This document shows, piece after piece, positions 1 through 5,108 of a stretch of 21,501 nt of DNA (the first letter of the stretch is position 1; every line of letters begins with the position of its first letter). The stretch is from a virus. The stretch spans positions 1 through 21,501 of IMG/VR virus record IMGVR_UViG_3300043411_000682. One strand, written 5' to 3'. The notes under the pieces were generated by a model, which was not told the origin of the DNA, did no database searches, and worked only from the letters and a program-made list of their open reading frames with translations. The position numbers and the translations under genes are program-made.

Positions 1-93
1 CAACGCCGTGAGGTTCTTGCGGTAAAGATTGCACTTGGTTTGGTCGCAGTATCAGCGATAGGTGTTTACGTTCACTATCTTTTCTTTATCTAA
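1..93 (+). CDS. C-terminal end of a membrane protein (partial)
   Basis: The window opens inside a reading frame that stops with TAA at 91-93. The 30 visible residues begin with basic residues (QRRE) and continue into about 20 hydrophobic residues ending YLFFI, which reads as one transmembrane helix with a very short tail. The next gene starts one base after the stop (TAA-C-ATG), so the two are probably in one operon. Family cannot be named from this fragment. Confidence 0.5.
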   Translation, partial: QRREVLAVKIALGLVAVSAIGVYVHYLFFI

Positions 94-94
94 C

Positions 95-268
95 ATGATA
101 GTCCCAAGCGAAAAATGTACTTGCGGCCACGATGACTTTGACCACCTCGATATGGGTATGTGTCAGATACCACGTTGCAAGTGCGAAGAGTTTGAGTGGA
201 GAGAAGAAGCGGACGAAGAAGATTTTAGCGGGGCAAGTTATTTAGAAGGAACTAACAACGAACGATGA
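95..268 (+). CDS. Small Cys/His-rich putative zinc-binding protein
   Basis: 57 residues. The N-terminal half holds CTCGHDDFDH followed by a CxxxxCKC pattern, giving four to five Cys plus His able to bind one zinc. The C-terminal half is acidic (EEADEEDF). I chose the ATG at 95, one base after the preceding stop, because the upstream in-frame ATG at 62 lies inside the previous gene. The stop overlaps the next start as ATGA (265-268). Similar tiny CxCGH proteins are common in phage early regions. No enzymatic function can be assigned. Confidence 0.65.
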   Translation: MIVPSEKCTCGHDDFDHLDMGMCQIPRCKCEEFEWREEADEEDFSGASYLEGTNNER

Positions 269-426
269 AAAAACTAAACCCAGAGGAACGAGATAACCAC
301 CTTCATCTGGCCGCAGGACTAATTGATTCTGGTAAAGATGAAGAAGGCAGAACTGAATGGATTGGAACGGATAGACAATGGCAGACCTATAAATGTCTAA
401 GAGACACATCAGACGAAAATGAATAA
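265..426 (+). CDS. Hypothetical protein, 53 aa
   Basis: Starts at the ATG that overlaps the preceding stop (ATGA) and ends in a stop that overlaps the next start by 8 bp. Both junctions indicate translational coupling and support a real gene. The protein is charged and hydrophilic (starts MKKLNPEERDNH, ends RDTSDENE) with no membrane segment or recognised motif. Role unknown; its place in the early run suggests a small host-takeover or accessory factor. Confidence 0.5.
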   Translation: MKKLNPEERDNHLHLAAGLIDSGKDEEGRTEWIGTDRQWQTYKCLRDTSDENE

Positions 427-601
427 AACTCAAACCGAACATCATAACGACCTCGCAAAATTGATAGACAGTAACCCTGATTATCAAAAGGGCGGGAAAA
501 TGAGATGGCTTGCAGAACTCATGGGTGAGGAGATGGGGATTGATAACGACCACGAAAGAGGGGTAGATGACGGAACTGGTGTTTGGAATATGCCAGAGTA
601 A
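419..601 (+). CDS. Hypothetical protein, 60 aa
   Basis: 60 residues, acidic and soluble, with no recognised domain. The N-terminal part (QTEHHNDLAKLIDSNPDY) could be helical, and the middle has MRWLAELMGEEMG. The start overlaps the previous gene by 8 bp, which supports coupled translation. The gene ends about 45 bp before an extended -10 promoter, so it may be the last member of this first early sub-operon. Confidence 0.5.
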   Translation: MNKTQTEHHNDLAKLIDSNPDYQKGGKMRWLAELMGEEMGIDNDHERGVDDGTGVWNMPE

Positions 602-647
602 AAAATAGGCTATACACACCCATTATCATTTTGATTAGTAGCGTGCG

Positions 648-656
648 TGATATACT
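648..656 (+). promoter_or_regulatory. Extended -10 promoter before the DUF559-like gene
   Basis: TGATATACT matches the TGn-TATAAT extended -10 form. No good -35 is seen at 16-18 bp. A start near 663 would give a leader of about 25 nt before the ATG at 688. The leader coincides with the inverted repeat at 652-689. Confidence 0.45.
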
Positions 657-689
657 TAAGTATCTAACATTTAGTAGATACATAAGTAT
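652..689 (+). repeat. Inverted repeat covering the start codon of the DUF559-like gene
   Basis: ATACTTAAGTATCTA (652-666) and TAGATACATAAGTAT (675-689) are complementary over 15 bp with one mismatch and an 8-nt loop. The right arm contains the first two bases of the ATG at 688. The left arm overlaps the -10 element and contains the palindrome ATACTTAAGTAT. It could be an operator in DNA or, if transcription starts upstream, a hairpin masking the start codon. Confidence 0.6.
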
Positions 690-1158
690 GAAAAAAGTAG
701 ACGGATTACGAAGTAGACACAGCAGACAGACGTTCTTTGCAACAACGGTTCACCACCCAAAAGTTAAAAACTGCATAAGTGGTAGAAACGAAACATCGGT
801 GATGGGGATTCTAAAAGATATTGGTTTCATTATTGATGTCGATTTTGTTAGGCAACACCCAGTAGGTGAAAAATTCGTTCTGGACTTTGCGTTTATACCA
901 GAACAAATTGCACTAGAAATAGACGGCGAAAGTCATGAGAGTAAACTACAAAAACTCAAAGATAAGAGAAGAGACTCATATCTAAGAAACATCAACTGGA
1001 TACCAATAAGAATAAAGGACAAAGAATTATTTGGTTACAAGGGTTCGTTCTACAAATCACTTGTAAAAGAAATTGTTGATGAAAGGAGAAAGCAATGGGA
1101 AATAGGAGAATTATTTAGTATAGATTTCCCAAATTATATAGACGAAGATTATGAATGA
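688..1158 (+). CDS. DUF559/Vsr-like PD-(D/E)XK nuclease
   Basis: 156 residues from the ATG at 688. A longer frame opens at 583, but its extra residues are not nuclease-like and that start lies inside the previous gene. The core matches the DUF559 branch of Vsr-like endonucleases: Glu35 in an early helix, LDFAF with Asp66, then ALEIDGESH with Glu77, Asp79 and His83, followed by a basic helix (KDKRRDSYLR) and a WIPIRI strand. These proteins are often free-standing DNA nucleases in phages and mobile elements. Target and role here are unknown: homing, repair, or attack on host DNA are all possible. The start is embedded in a 15-bp inverted repeat, so expression may be tightly controlled. The end overlaps the next HTH gene by 8 bp. 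Confidence 0.7.
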   Translation: MKKVDGLRSRHSRQTFFATTVHHPKVKNCISGRNETSVMGILKDIGFIIDVDFVRQHPVGEKFVLDFAFIPEQIALEIDGESHESKLQKLKDKRRDSYLRNINWIPIRIKDKELFGYKGSFYKSLVKEIVDERRKQWEIGELFSIDFPNYIDEDYE

Positions 1159-1318
1159 ATTTGTACCAGTCCATAAATACGCAAAGCTAAAAAATACCAG
1201 CACACAAAATGTTTACAGGTGGATTAGAGAAAAAAAGTTCAAAGACGAAGATATAACAAAAGAAGAAGTTTGTTCTGAAAGAATAAGAATAAATAAGTCA
1301 GCAGAAATAAAAAAATAA
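1151..1318 (+). CDS. Small helix-turn-helix DNA-binding protein
   Basis: 55 residues, starting at the ATG that overlaps the nuclease stop (ATGAATGA). Residues 4-30 read VPVHKYAKLKNTSTQNVYRWIREKKF, split as a helix (VHKYAKLKN), a turn and a recognition helix (TQNVYRWIRE). This resembles excisionase/MerR-type or phage HTH_17 proteins. The rest is a charged tail. It may regulate the early region or act as a small excisionase-like factor. The tight overlap with the nuclease suggests co-expression. Confidence 0.6.
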   Translation: MNEFVPVHKYAKLKNTSTQNVYRWIREKKFKDEDITKEEVCSERIRINKSAEIKK

Positions 1319-1358
1319 ATCGCATTACACGAACGCATTATATAAACACGATAATAAT

Positions 1359-1850
1359 ATGGCTAAATTCAAAATAGACTCAATAACCACAAAAAACCTT
1401 GCTTCGGGTAAGTTGCTTAAAAAAGCAAATCTCACAGGTGAAAATGGTGGCTTGTACGAACAGGTGGCTATCTGGGACAGTTTTCCAATGTTTGCTTCCC
1501 TTGCGGAGGGTCAAACAGTTGAGGGCGACCTTAAAACCGTCGTAAACGGACAGTACACGAATCACACGTTGTACCCAATGCCCACAGGTAAACCTGCATA
1601 CGGGGCAAAGAGCAATAACATCTCAAAGGCAATGGAACGCAAGGAAGCGTCAATCGAGACCTTTCAAGGAAATAAAGAACTTTCTATCAAAGTTTCTGCG
1701 ACACTCCGTGACGCTGTACTGCTTGCCATCTCTGAATACGAAAATAGTGACGACAACCAATACCAACTTGATGAGTTAGTTACCAAGTGGCGTCATTGGC
1801 TCTGGCTACAGTGGGACAAGACAACTACTGACGAGATAGCCCCTTTCTAA
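1359..1850 (+). CDS. Probable single-stranded DNA-binding protein (OB-fold type)
   Basis: 163 residues. The N-terminal 75 residues alternate beta-strand-like segments (KFKIDSITTKNL, LYEQVAIWDSF, TVEGDLKTVVNGQYTNHTLYP), as expected for an OB-fold. The C-terminal region has a helical, Trp-rich stretch (VTKWRHWLWLQWD). The last six residues, DEIAPF, closely resemble the acidic DDDIPF tip by which bacterial SSB recruits partner proteins. Next to a NinG-like recombination nuclease, an SSB role in replication or recombination fits. I see no direct family signature for classical SSB, so this call rests on fold-like pattern, tail and context. No SD precedes the ATG. Confidence 0.5.
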   Translation: MAKFKIDSITTKNLASGKLLKKANLTGENGGLYEQVAIWDSFPMFASLAEGQTVEGDLKTVVNGQYTNHTLYPMPTGKPAYGAKSNNISKAMERKEASIETFQGNKELSIKVSATLRDAVLLAISEYENSDDNQYQLDELVTKWRHWLWLQWDKTTTDEIAPF

Positions 1851-1936
1851 TGGATACTGAAGAAATCTTGTGGGCTATCGTTTCTATCGTGGTGTCAATA
1901 GTAACGTCGATTATTACAGTTTTATATCTAACATGA
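1850..1936 (+). CDS. 28-aa single-pass membrane microprotein
   Basis: MDTEEILWAIVSIVV then continued hydrophobic residues to TVLYLT. After a short acidic start, nearly the whole chain is one transmembrane helix. The ATG overlaps the stop of the SSB-like gene (TAATG), which supports coupled translation. It ends in ATGA with a 10-codon ORF that itself overlaps the next gene. Function unknown; such peptides can modulate membrane enzymes or exclude other phages. Confidence 0.5.
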   Translation: MDTEEILWAIVSIVVSIVTSIITVLYLT

Positions 1937-1965
1937 ATTACGAGAATCCTGAACTACTAAAATGA
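1933..1965 (+). CDS. Possible 10-codon linking ORF
   Basis: ATG at 1933 overlaps the stop of the 28-aa ORF, and its stop overlaps the start of the next gene at 1962; both are ATGA junctions. It encodes MNYENPELLK. It may serve only to pass ribosomes to the downstream gene. Support is positional only. Confidence 0.25.
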   Translation: MNYENPELLK

Positions 1966-2222
1966 AACCAGAAACTATCTGCTACGAAACAGTAAAATTC
2001 CTAGACGGTAGAGATTGGATGTACGGCGGGGATATTTGTAGGCAACTTTCCCCTATTGTGAAGCATAAAGAAAGTGTAATCGAGCGTCATGCTCTAAGGG
2101 GGCGAATCAGAAAAGACGGCACGTTAGAAACTAGACAAGTCTCCAACCCGAACGGTCGTGGTGCGCCAGTGCTGATGTTTAGATTAAAACCAAAAGAACC
2201 TGTAACGCAAACATTGTTATGA
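1962..2222 (+). CDS. Hypothetical protein, possible winged-helix DNA-binding
   Basis: 86 residues, basic and soluble. The order is a helix (ETICYETVKFLDG), a middle segment SPIVKHKESVIERHALRGRIRKDG, then a strand-turn-strand (TLETRQVSNPNGRGAPVLMFRL) resembling the wing of a winged helix. That pattern suggests nucleic-acid binding, but no family is recognised. The end overlaps the NinG-like gene by 4 bp (ATGA), so the two are probably co-expressed. Confidence 0.5.
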   Translation: MKPETICYETVKFLDGRDWMYGGDICRQLSPIVKHKESVIERHALRGRIRKDGTLETRQVSNPNGRGAPVLMFRLKPKEPVTQTLL

Positions 2223-2647
2223 ACGGTAAACCACTCTTAAAAGATAAGGACAAGCCGCGCAAGCAGAGAAAAATTGGTATCTCTGGCTATAAAAAGAAGC
2301 TTGATGAGGTGTTCTCTAAATTTATCCGCCAAAGAGGTGCAGATGTGGAGGGTATGACGCACTGTTACACCTGTGGAGTTAGAAAGCATTGGAAAGAACT
2401 TCAGTGTGGTCACTTTGCTCCTCGCCAATACACCGCCCTTAGATACGATGAGATTAATTGCCAGACTCAATGTTATGCATGCAACATGCTTTACAACGGA
2501 CAGCCTTCCGCTTTCGCCCTTAGGCTCAAAAAAGATTACGGAGATGACATTGTTGAGAAACTAGAAGCTCGTCGAAAGGAAATCGTAAAATACTTCCCCT
2601 ATGAACTAAAGATTCAGGAGTATAAAAGTAAAATAGAAAAACTATGA
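2219..2647 (+). CDS. ninG: NinG/Rap-like recombination nuclease
   Basis: 142 residues. After a basic N-terminus comes KKLDEVFSKFIRQRG, then CYTCG (Cys49, Cys52), LQCGHFAPR (Cys63, His65, Arg69), and NCQTQCYACN (Cys81, Cys85, Cys88), followed by FALRLKKDYG and a helical tail. This order of the zinc knuckles and CGHF motif is characteristic of lambda NinG (Rap), a structure-specific endonuclease that acts on Holliday-like junctions during phage recombination. The adjacent SSB-like protein fits a recombination module. Its 142 residues are shorter than lambda NinG (about 200), lacking mainly N-terminal sequence. It overlaps both neighbours by 4 bp. Confidence 0.8.
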   Translation: MNGKPLLKDKDKPRKQRKIGISGYKKKLDEVFSKFIRQRGADVEGMTHCYTCGVRKHWKELQCGHFAPRQYTALRYDEINCQTQCYACNMLYNGQPSAFALRLKKDYGDDIVEKLEARRKEIVKYFPYELKIQEYKSKIEKL

Positions 2648-2853
2648 AAGAAACTTATTATAAGTGCAAAAAATGTTGGGATGTGTGGGGTTTTTCCCCT
2701 GAAGATTACGATGGGCAAACAGACTACCCAGATGTTTGCCCACTCTGCTCTATGCCAATCACACAAATGATTCGTGACGTTTATGAAGTCGAAGGAGTTT
2801 GGGAAGTGCTTAAAATGGTGTGGTTAAGAGTTAAAAATATATTTAGAAAATGA
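2644..2853 (+). CDS. Small zinc-ribbon protein
   Basis: 69 residues with two CxxC pairs: Cys8/Cys11 (YKCKKCWD) and Cys32/Cys35 (VCPLCS), spaced as in a rubredoxin-like zinc ribbon. The C-terminal third (VWEVLKMVWLRVKNIFRK) is amphipathic and basic and could contact membrane or nucleic acid. The start overlaps the NinG-like stop by ATGA and the end overlaps the next gene. Specific function unknown. Confidence 0.55.
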   Translation: MKETYYKCKKCWDVWGFSPEDYDGQTDYPDVCPLCSMPITQMIRDVYEVEGVWEVLKMVWLRVKNIFRK

Positions 2854-3227
2854 GCGAACTAACAATAAACAGTCACATCTTAAAGCTGTCTGGCAAGGCA
2901 GAGTTGCCAAAAGAGATAACCCCAGGCCATAACTACCATGTAGCTATTGATGGCTCAATCCCAAAGGTTGAGTTGCACGATAACGAAAATGGAACTTGGG
3001 ATAAAGTCTACACATTCAAACCAGTAAAAATTGATGTGCTTGACCCATTAGGTGAAACATTAATCCTCAAAGACACCCGCAGTCAGAGTCAGCTATTCCG
3101 AGCGAAGCTAAGACACATCTACAACTTCGATAAGAACATCACAGTAGACTTTGATACGTTCTACAAGAACATTATGGGGAATTTAATAGAAAACGCCGCC
3201 GAGGTAGCGGAAATGTATAAAGAATAA
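2850..3227 (+). CDS. Hypothetical protein, beta-rich, 125 aa
   Basis: 125 residues. The first two thirds alternate strand-like segments (LTINSHILKLSG, HNYHVAIDGSIPKVELHD, VYTFKPVKIDVLD, ETLILKD), followed by a basic turn (FRAKLRHIYN) and a helical end (MGNLIENAAEVAEMYKE). This could be an OB-like or barrel fold, but no family is recognised. It is coupled to the zinc-ribbon gene by a 4-bp overlap, within the recombination-linked run. Confidence 0.55.
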   Translation: MSELTINSHILKLSGKAELPKEITPGHNYHVAIDGSIPKVELHDNENGTWDKVYTFKPVKIDVLDPLGETLILKDTRSQSQLFRAKLRHIYNFDKNITVDFDTFYKNIMGNLIENAAEVAEMYKE

Positions 3228-3232
3228 ATAAT

Positions 3233-3490
3233 ATGAAAACAATAATTATCGTAATCGCATTTTTAGTAGCAGTGCCCGTATATGGTCAGGTAACAGAAAT
3301 GACCGCAGTAGACAGTCCAGTTATTAGTGCAGACGCGCATGAAGCGGCAGATATAGATGAAGTCGTGCCAGAACCCACACCCGCTCCAGAGACGCGTCAG
3401 TCAAGCTCTGGTGGTTCTAGTAACCGCGCTCTCATGCTACAGCTTATTGAACTACTACAAACCTACATTGCTCTTTTGCAGGTGAAGTAA
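3233..3490 (+). CDS. Secreted small protein with Leu/Gln-rich C-terminal helix
   Basis: 85 residues. Residues 1-18 form a clear signal peptide (MKTIIIVIAFLVAVPVYG, likely cleavage before Gln19). An acidic, Pro-rich linker follows (EVVPEPTPAPETRQ), then a Ser/Gly stretch (SSSGGSSN), and a terminal helix LMLQLIELLQTYIALLQVK. The helix is amphipathic and could oligomerise or bind membrane or envelope. A Ser/Gly linker followed by a repeated L-x-x-L-L-Q helix recalls exported proteins of candidate-phyla bacteria; that comparison is from memory. A phage-encoded exported peptide could act in superinfection exclusion or surface alteration. No SD is present. Confidence 0.6.
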   Translation: MKTIIIVIAFLVAVPVYGQVTEMTAVDSPVISADAHEAADIDEVVPEPTPAPETRQSSSGGSSNRALMLQLIELLQTYIALLQVK

Positions 3491-3491
3491 C

Positions 3492-3761
3492 ATGCCAAAC
3501 ATTAAAGATAGCTTGAGGGAGGAGTTTTATGAAACCTTTACCACTTCCAGCAAACAACAAATCGCCGACTTCTGGCTCTCAAAACGAGACACCGAACTAA
3601 AAACATTACTGGTGAAGGTGGAGGAAAGGAAGAGAGACAAGGTTACGGGCGGTTTTGAAGGAGAGAACGAAATGAATATAGAAATTGCGACTTACAATGA
3701 AGCCCTCACCGACATCTCAAACATTATTAAAACCTTAATTGGAGAATCCCATGCCAACTAA
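3492..3761 (+). CDS. Hypothetical helical protein, 89 aa
   Basis: 89 residues, charged and predicted largely helical (IKDSLREEFYETF; ISNIIKTLIGE). No recognised motif. It starts two bases after the preceding stop and overlaps the next gene by 11 bp, so it belongs to the same transcription unit. TTGAGGGAGGAG lies just inside its own 5' end and does not help its start. Function unknown. Confidence 0.55.
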   Translation: MPNIKDSLREEFYETFTTSSKQQIADFWLSKRDTELKTLLVKVEERKRDKVTGGFEGENEMNIEIATYNEALTDISNIIKTLIGESHAN

Positions 3762-4050
3762 TCCACCAGCAGAAAATTGGGAGTCAGAAGCAAAAAAATT
3801 ACTATCGAAGATTTGTTGTGATGGTCAGTATGTACAAGAGTCGATAAACTTCCTCCGCACCACAATCGAAAAAACCCTTGAAGAACAGAGGGAAAAAATC
3901 ATGTCGGACATTGAGGAGAGGTTTGGTTGCAGGGGTACGATGAACGGCTCGTTGGGGTATCAAGGCTTAGTAATGGACATTACTGCCTATCAAACACCAG
4001 AAGACAAGCAACGTGATGAGATTTTACAAATAATCCAAAACATGAAATGA
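3751..4050 (+). CDS. Hypothetical protein, 99 aa
   Basis: 99 residues from the ATG at 3751. The frame opens earlier at 3739, but GGAG at 3741-3744 sits 6 bases before the chosen start and makes it more likely. This is one of the few early genes with a visible SD. The protein is mostly helical and charged with a pair of adjacent Cys (KICCDG) and one later Cys (RFGCRG). No family recognised. Its stop overlaps a 19-aa ORF by ATGA. Confidence 0.55.
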   Translation: MPTNPPAENWESEAKKLLSKICCDGQYVQESINFLRTTIEKTLEEQREKIMSDIEERFGCRGTMNGSLGYQGLVMDITAYQTPEDKQRDEILQIIQNMK

Positions 4051-4106
4051 GAGAATCAATTAAAAGCTCTAACACCACTGGTTATAATTCACCAGAGGAG
4101 GAATAA
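4047..4106 (+). CDS. Possible 19-aa ORF
   Basis: Encodes MRESIKSSNTTGYNSPEEE from an ATG overlapping the preceding stop. Its last codons contain GAGGAGG (4095-4101), a strong SD-like sequence 18 bases before the next ATG at 4120. It may act as a coupling leader rather than a functional peptide. Confidence 0.3.
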   Translation: MRESIKSSNTTGYNSPEEE

Positions 4107-4119
4107 TTAAAATAAAAAC

Positions 4120-4344
4120 ATGAAAAACATAAATAGAAAAGTTCGATTGACAAACATTACAAACAGAGAAAAACGTCGAAATTTAATCAACGCAGTACTC
4201 CCAGATGTTCGTAAATTGGTTGAGAAATATGACTTGGCCGCTGTTCAAGGTGCATTGAAAAACTTATATGAAAACCGAAAAGCTGAGAAAGAATTGAAAG
4301 AAGCAGAACAAAAAGTTGAAGCTCTGAGAAAGAAAATCGGTTAA
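4120..4344 (+). CDS. Small basic coiled-coil protein
   Basis: 74 residues. The N-terminus is very basic (KNINRKVRLTNITNREKRRN). The C-terminal 30 residues (ENRKAEKELKEAEQKVEALRKKI) have heptad spacing of a coiled coil. An in-frame stop upstream excludes an earlier start. Such basic helix-coil proteins can bind nucleic acid or act as adaptors; no family recognised. Confidence 0.55.
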   Translation: MKNINRKVRLTNITNREKRRNLINAVLPDVRKLVEKYDLAAVQGALKNLYENRKAEKELKEAEQKVEALRKKIG

Positions 4345-4366
4345 CCACCCCTAAATCTAAAGATAA

Positions 4367-4576
4367 ATGAAAGAAACTAAATATAAAATTGGAGACGTAG
4401 TGGAAATTGTGCCGTCGTTTACAAAGTCTGTTGAAAAGGGCGTAGTTATGCGAGTAATTAAGGGCTGGTTTGGAAAACCAAAATATATAGTGAAGTCAAA
4501 ACCGTTTTTCAACGAAAAGATTGAGAAATTTCGCGAAGAGAATGTTTACCCAGTCACCCCACTAGAGAAAATATAA
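4367..4576 (+). CDS. Small SH3/KOW-like barrel protein
   Basis: 69 residues. The sequence YKIGDVVEIVPSF...KGVVMRVIKGWFGKPKYIVKSKPF...FREENVYPVTP follows the pattern of small SH3-like barrels: a hydrophobic strand with Gly-Asp, a diverging turn, a strand with VVxRV, then a closing strand. The frequent function of such barrels is nucleic-acid or protein binding. It closes the early run before the promoter at 4615. Confidence 0.5.
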   Translation: MKETKYKIGDVVEIVPSFTKSVEKGVVMRVIKGWFGKPKYIVKSKPFFNEKIEKFREENVYPVTPLEKI

Positions 4577-4577
4577 A

Positions 4578-4640
4578 ATGACCCACCAAGACAACATTGA
4601 GAGGGTGATAGCACTTGACAATAAAACAGCACCATGTTAG
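4578..4640 (+). CDS. Possible 20-aa ORF under the promoter
   Basis: Starts one base after the preceding stop and encodes MTHQDNIERVIALDNKTAPC. The DNA carries the -35 and spacer of the promoter at 4615-4643, so its coding value is doubtful. There is no SD. Confidence 0.2.
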   Translation: MTHQDNIERVIALDNKTAPC

Positions 4641-4643
4641 TAT
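4615..4643 (+). promoter_or_regulatory. Strong sigma70-type promoter
   Basis: TTGACA (4615-4620), a 17-bp spacer, and TAGTAT (4638-4643). This is the best consensus promoter in the window. Transcription should start near 4650 and enter the hairpin leader at 4668-4726 and the two SD-led ORFs behind it. Confidence 0.8.
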
Positions 4644-4667
4644 ATAAAAAATAACATTGATAGCAGA

Positions 4668-4726
4668 CGGTGGGTACACACTCACCGCTTGCTCTCAAAT
4701 GAGGCAAGTACCGATATGTTTCGGTA
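4668..4726 (+). ncRNA. Structured 5' leader: three abutting hairpins
   Basis: Hairpin A (4668-4687) pairs CGGTGGGT with ACTCACCG, 8 bp with one G-U and loop ACAC. Hairpin B (4688-4708) pairs CTTGC with GCAAG and CTC with GAG around loop AAAT, with one bulged T. Hairpin C (4709-4726) pairs TACCGA with TCGGTA around a 6-nt loop. There is no unpaired base between A and B or between B and C. The leader starts about 18 nt after the predicted transcription start and ends 9 nt before an AAGGAG SD at 4733. It may be a cis-regulatory RNA, a stability element, or part of an independent RNA. It matches no riboswitch class that I recognise. Confidence 0.65.
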
Positions 4727-4745
4727 ATTTACAAGGAGACCTGTC

Positions 4746-4811
4746 ATGTTTGAAGACCCTTACGACGATTACGTTGATGCATGGGTAGTAATAAACATCA
4801 TCAACAAGTGA
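4746..4811 (+). CDS. 21-aa peptide ORF behind the structured leader
   Basis: Encodes MFEDPYDDYVDAWVVINIINK: an acidic half, then a hydrophobic half. AAGGAG at 4733-4738 lies 7 bases before the ATG, an SD of a quality rare in this window. The stop codon lies inside the hairpin at 4808-4830. It could be a functional microprotein or a leader peptide controlling the next gene. Confidence 0.5.
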   Translation: MFEDPYDDYVDAWVVINIINK

Positions 4812-4830
4812 GTCAGACGTTCTGATTCAC
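4808..4830 (+). promoter_or_regulatory. Hairpin across the stop codon of the 21-aa ORF
   Basis: GTGAGTCAG (4808-4816) pairs with CTGATTCAC (4822-4830) over 9 bp including one G-U, with a 5-nt loop. A ribosome finishing the 21-aa ORF would open it, so it could couple peptide translation to downstream expression. No T-run follows, so it is not an intrinsic terminator. Confidence 0.55.
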
Positions 4831-4843
4831 AGGTTCGGTTGTT

Positions 4844-4857
4844 CTTTTGTACAAAAG
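4844..4857 (+). promoter_or_regulatory. 14-bp palindrome containing the SD of the acidic protein
   Basis: CTTTTGTACAAAAG is a perfect palindrome. Its right half supplies most of the AAAAGGA SD (4853-4859) for the ATG at 4868. It could be a dimer operator in DNA or, less likely, a tight hairpin hiding the SD. Confidence 0.5.
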
Positions 4858-4867
4858 GATACGTATC

Positions 4868-5053
4868 ATGTGGCCATTCACCTCAAGCCCCGAAGAAGAA
4901 GCGACGCGTGACGCAATTCGAGACGCTGGTGGCATCTCGAAGCCCGACGAGGACGACGATGACGACAAGCCCTCACCGCCACCGCGCCGTCCAGAGCCAG
5001 ACGACGATGACGATGATGAGCCCGTTCATCCCGAGGGCTATCAGAACGCATGA
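4868..5053 (+). CDS. Asp-rich acidic protein, 61 aa
   Basis: Starts MWPFTSSPEEEATRDAIRD. Two Asp runs (DEDDDDD and DDDDDDEP) flank a Pro/Arg segment (KPSPPPRRPEP). I chose the ATG at 4868 because AAAAGGA lies 8 bases upstream; longer frames starting at 4839 or 4847 cross the palindrome. The DNA is visibly GC-richer than its neighbours, and the gene has its own promoter and a closing hairpin, as expected for a moron-type insertion. Strong negative charge could mimic DNA or bind a basic partner, as in some anti-restriction proteins, but no family resemblance supports that. Function unknown. Confidence 0.55.
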   Translation: MWPFTSSPEEEATRDAIRDAGGISKPDEDDDDDKPSPPPRRPEPDDDDDDEPVHPEGYQNA

Positions 5054-5063
5054 GGCAAACTTT

Positions 5064-5104
5064 TCGGCATAACAGCCGATGTGGGGAAAGGACTCCCCAC
5101 TTTA
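5064..5104 (+). terminator. Two adjacent hairpins, possible terminator of the 4650 transcript
   Basis: TCGGC/GCCGA (5064-5079) is followed after one base by GTGGGGA/TCCCCAC (5081-5100), a 7-bp GC-rich stem with loop AAGGAC. Only TTTAT follows, so termination may be partial. The hairpins sit just after the acidic gene and just before the membrane-protein gene, as an attenuator would. Confidence 0.45.
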
Positions 5105-5108
5105 TACA

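Noticed and set aside
583-687. N-terminal extension of the DUF559-like nuclease from ATG 583
   Set aside because: The extension lies in the previous gene and crosses the promoter and inverted repeat; it has no nuclease-like sequence.
4839-5072. Alternative 77-aa frame with a basic PKKKRRV segment over the acidic gene
   Set aside because: It is an out-of-frame reading of Asp/Pro codons without an SD. The 61-aa frame has a well-placed SD; resemblance to a nuclear localisation signal is coincidence.
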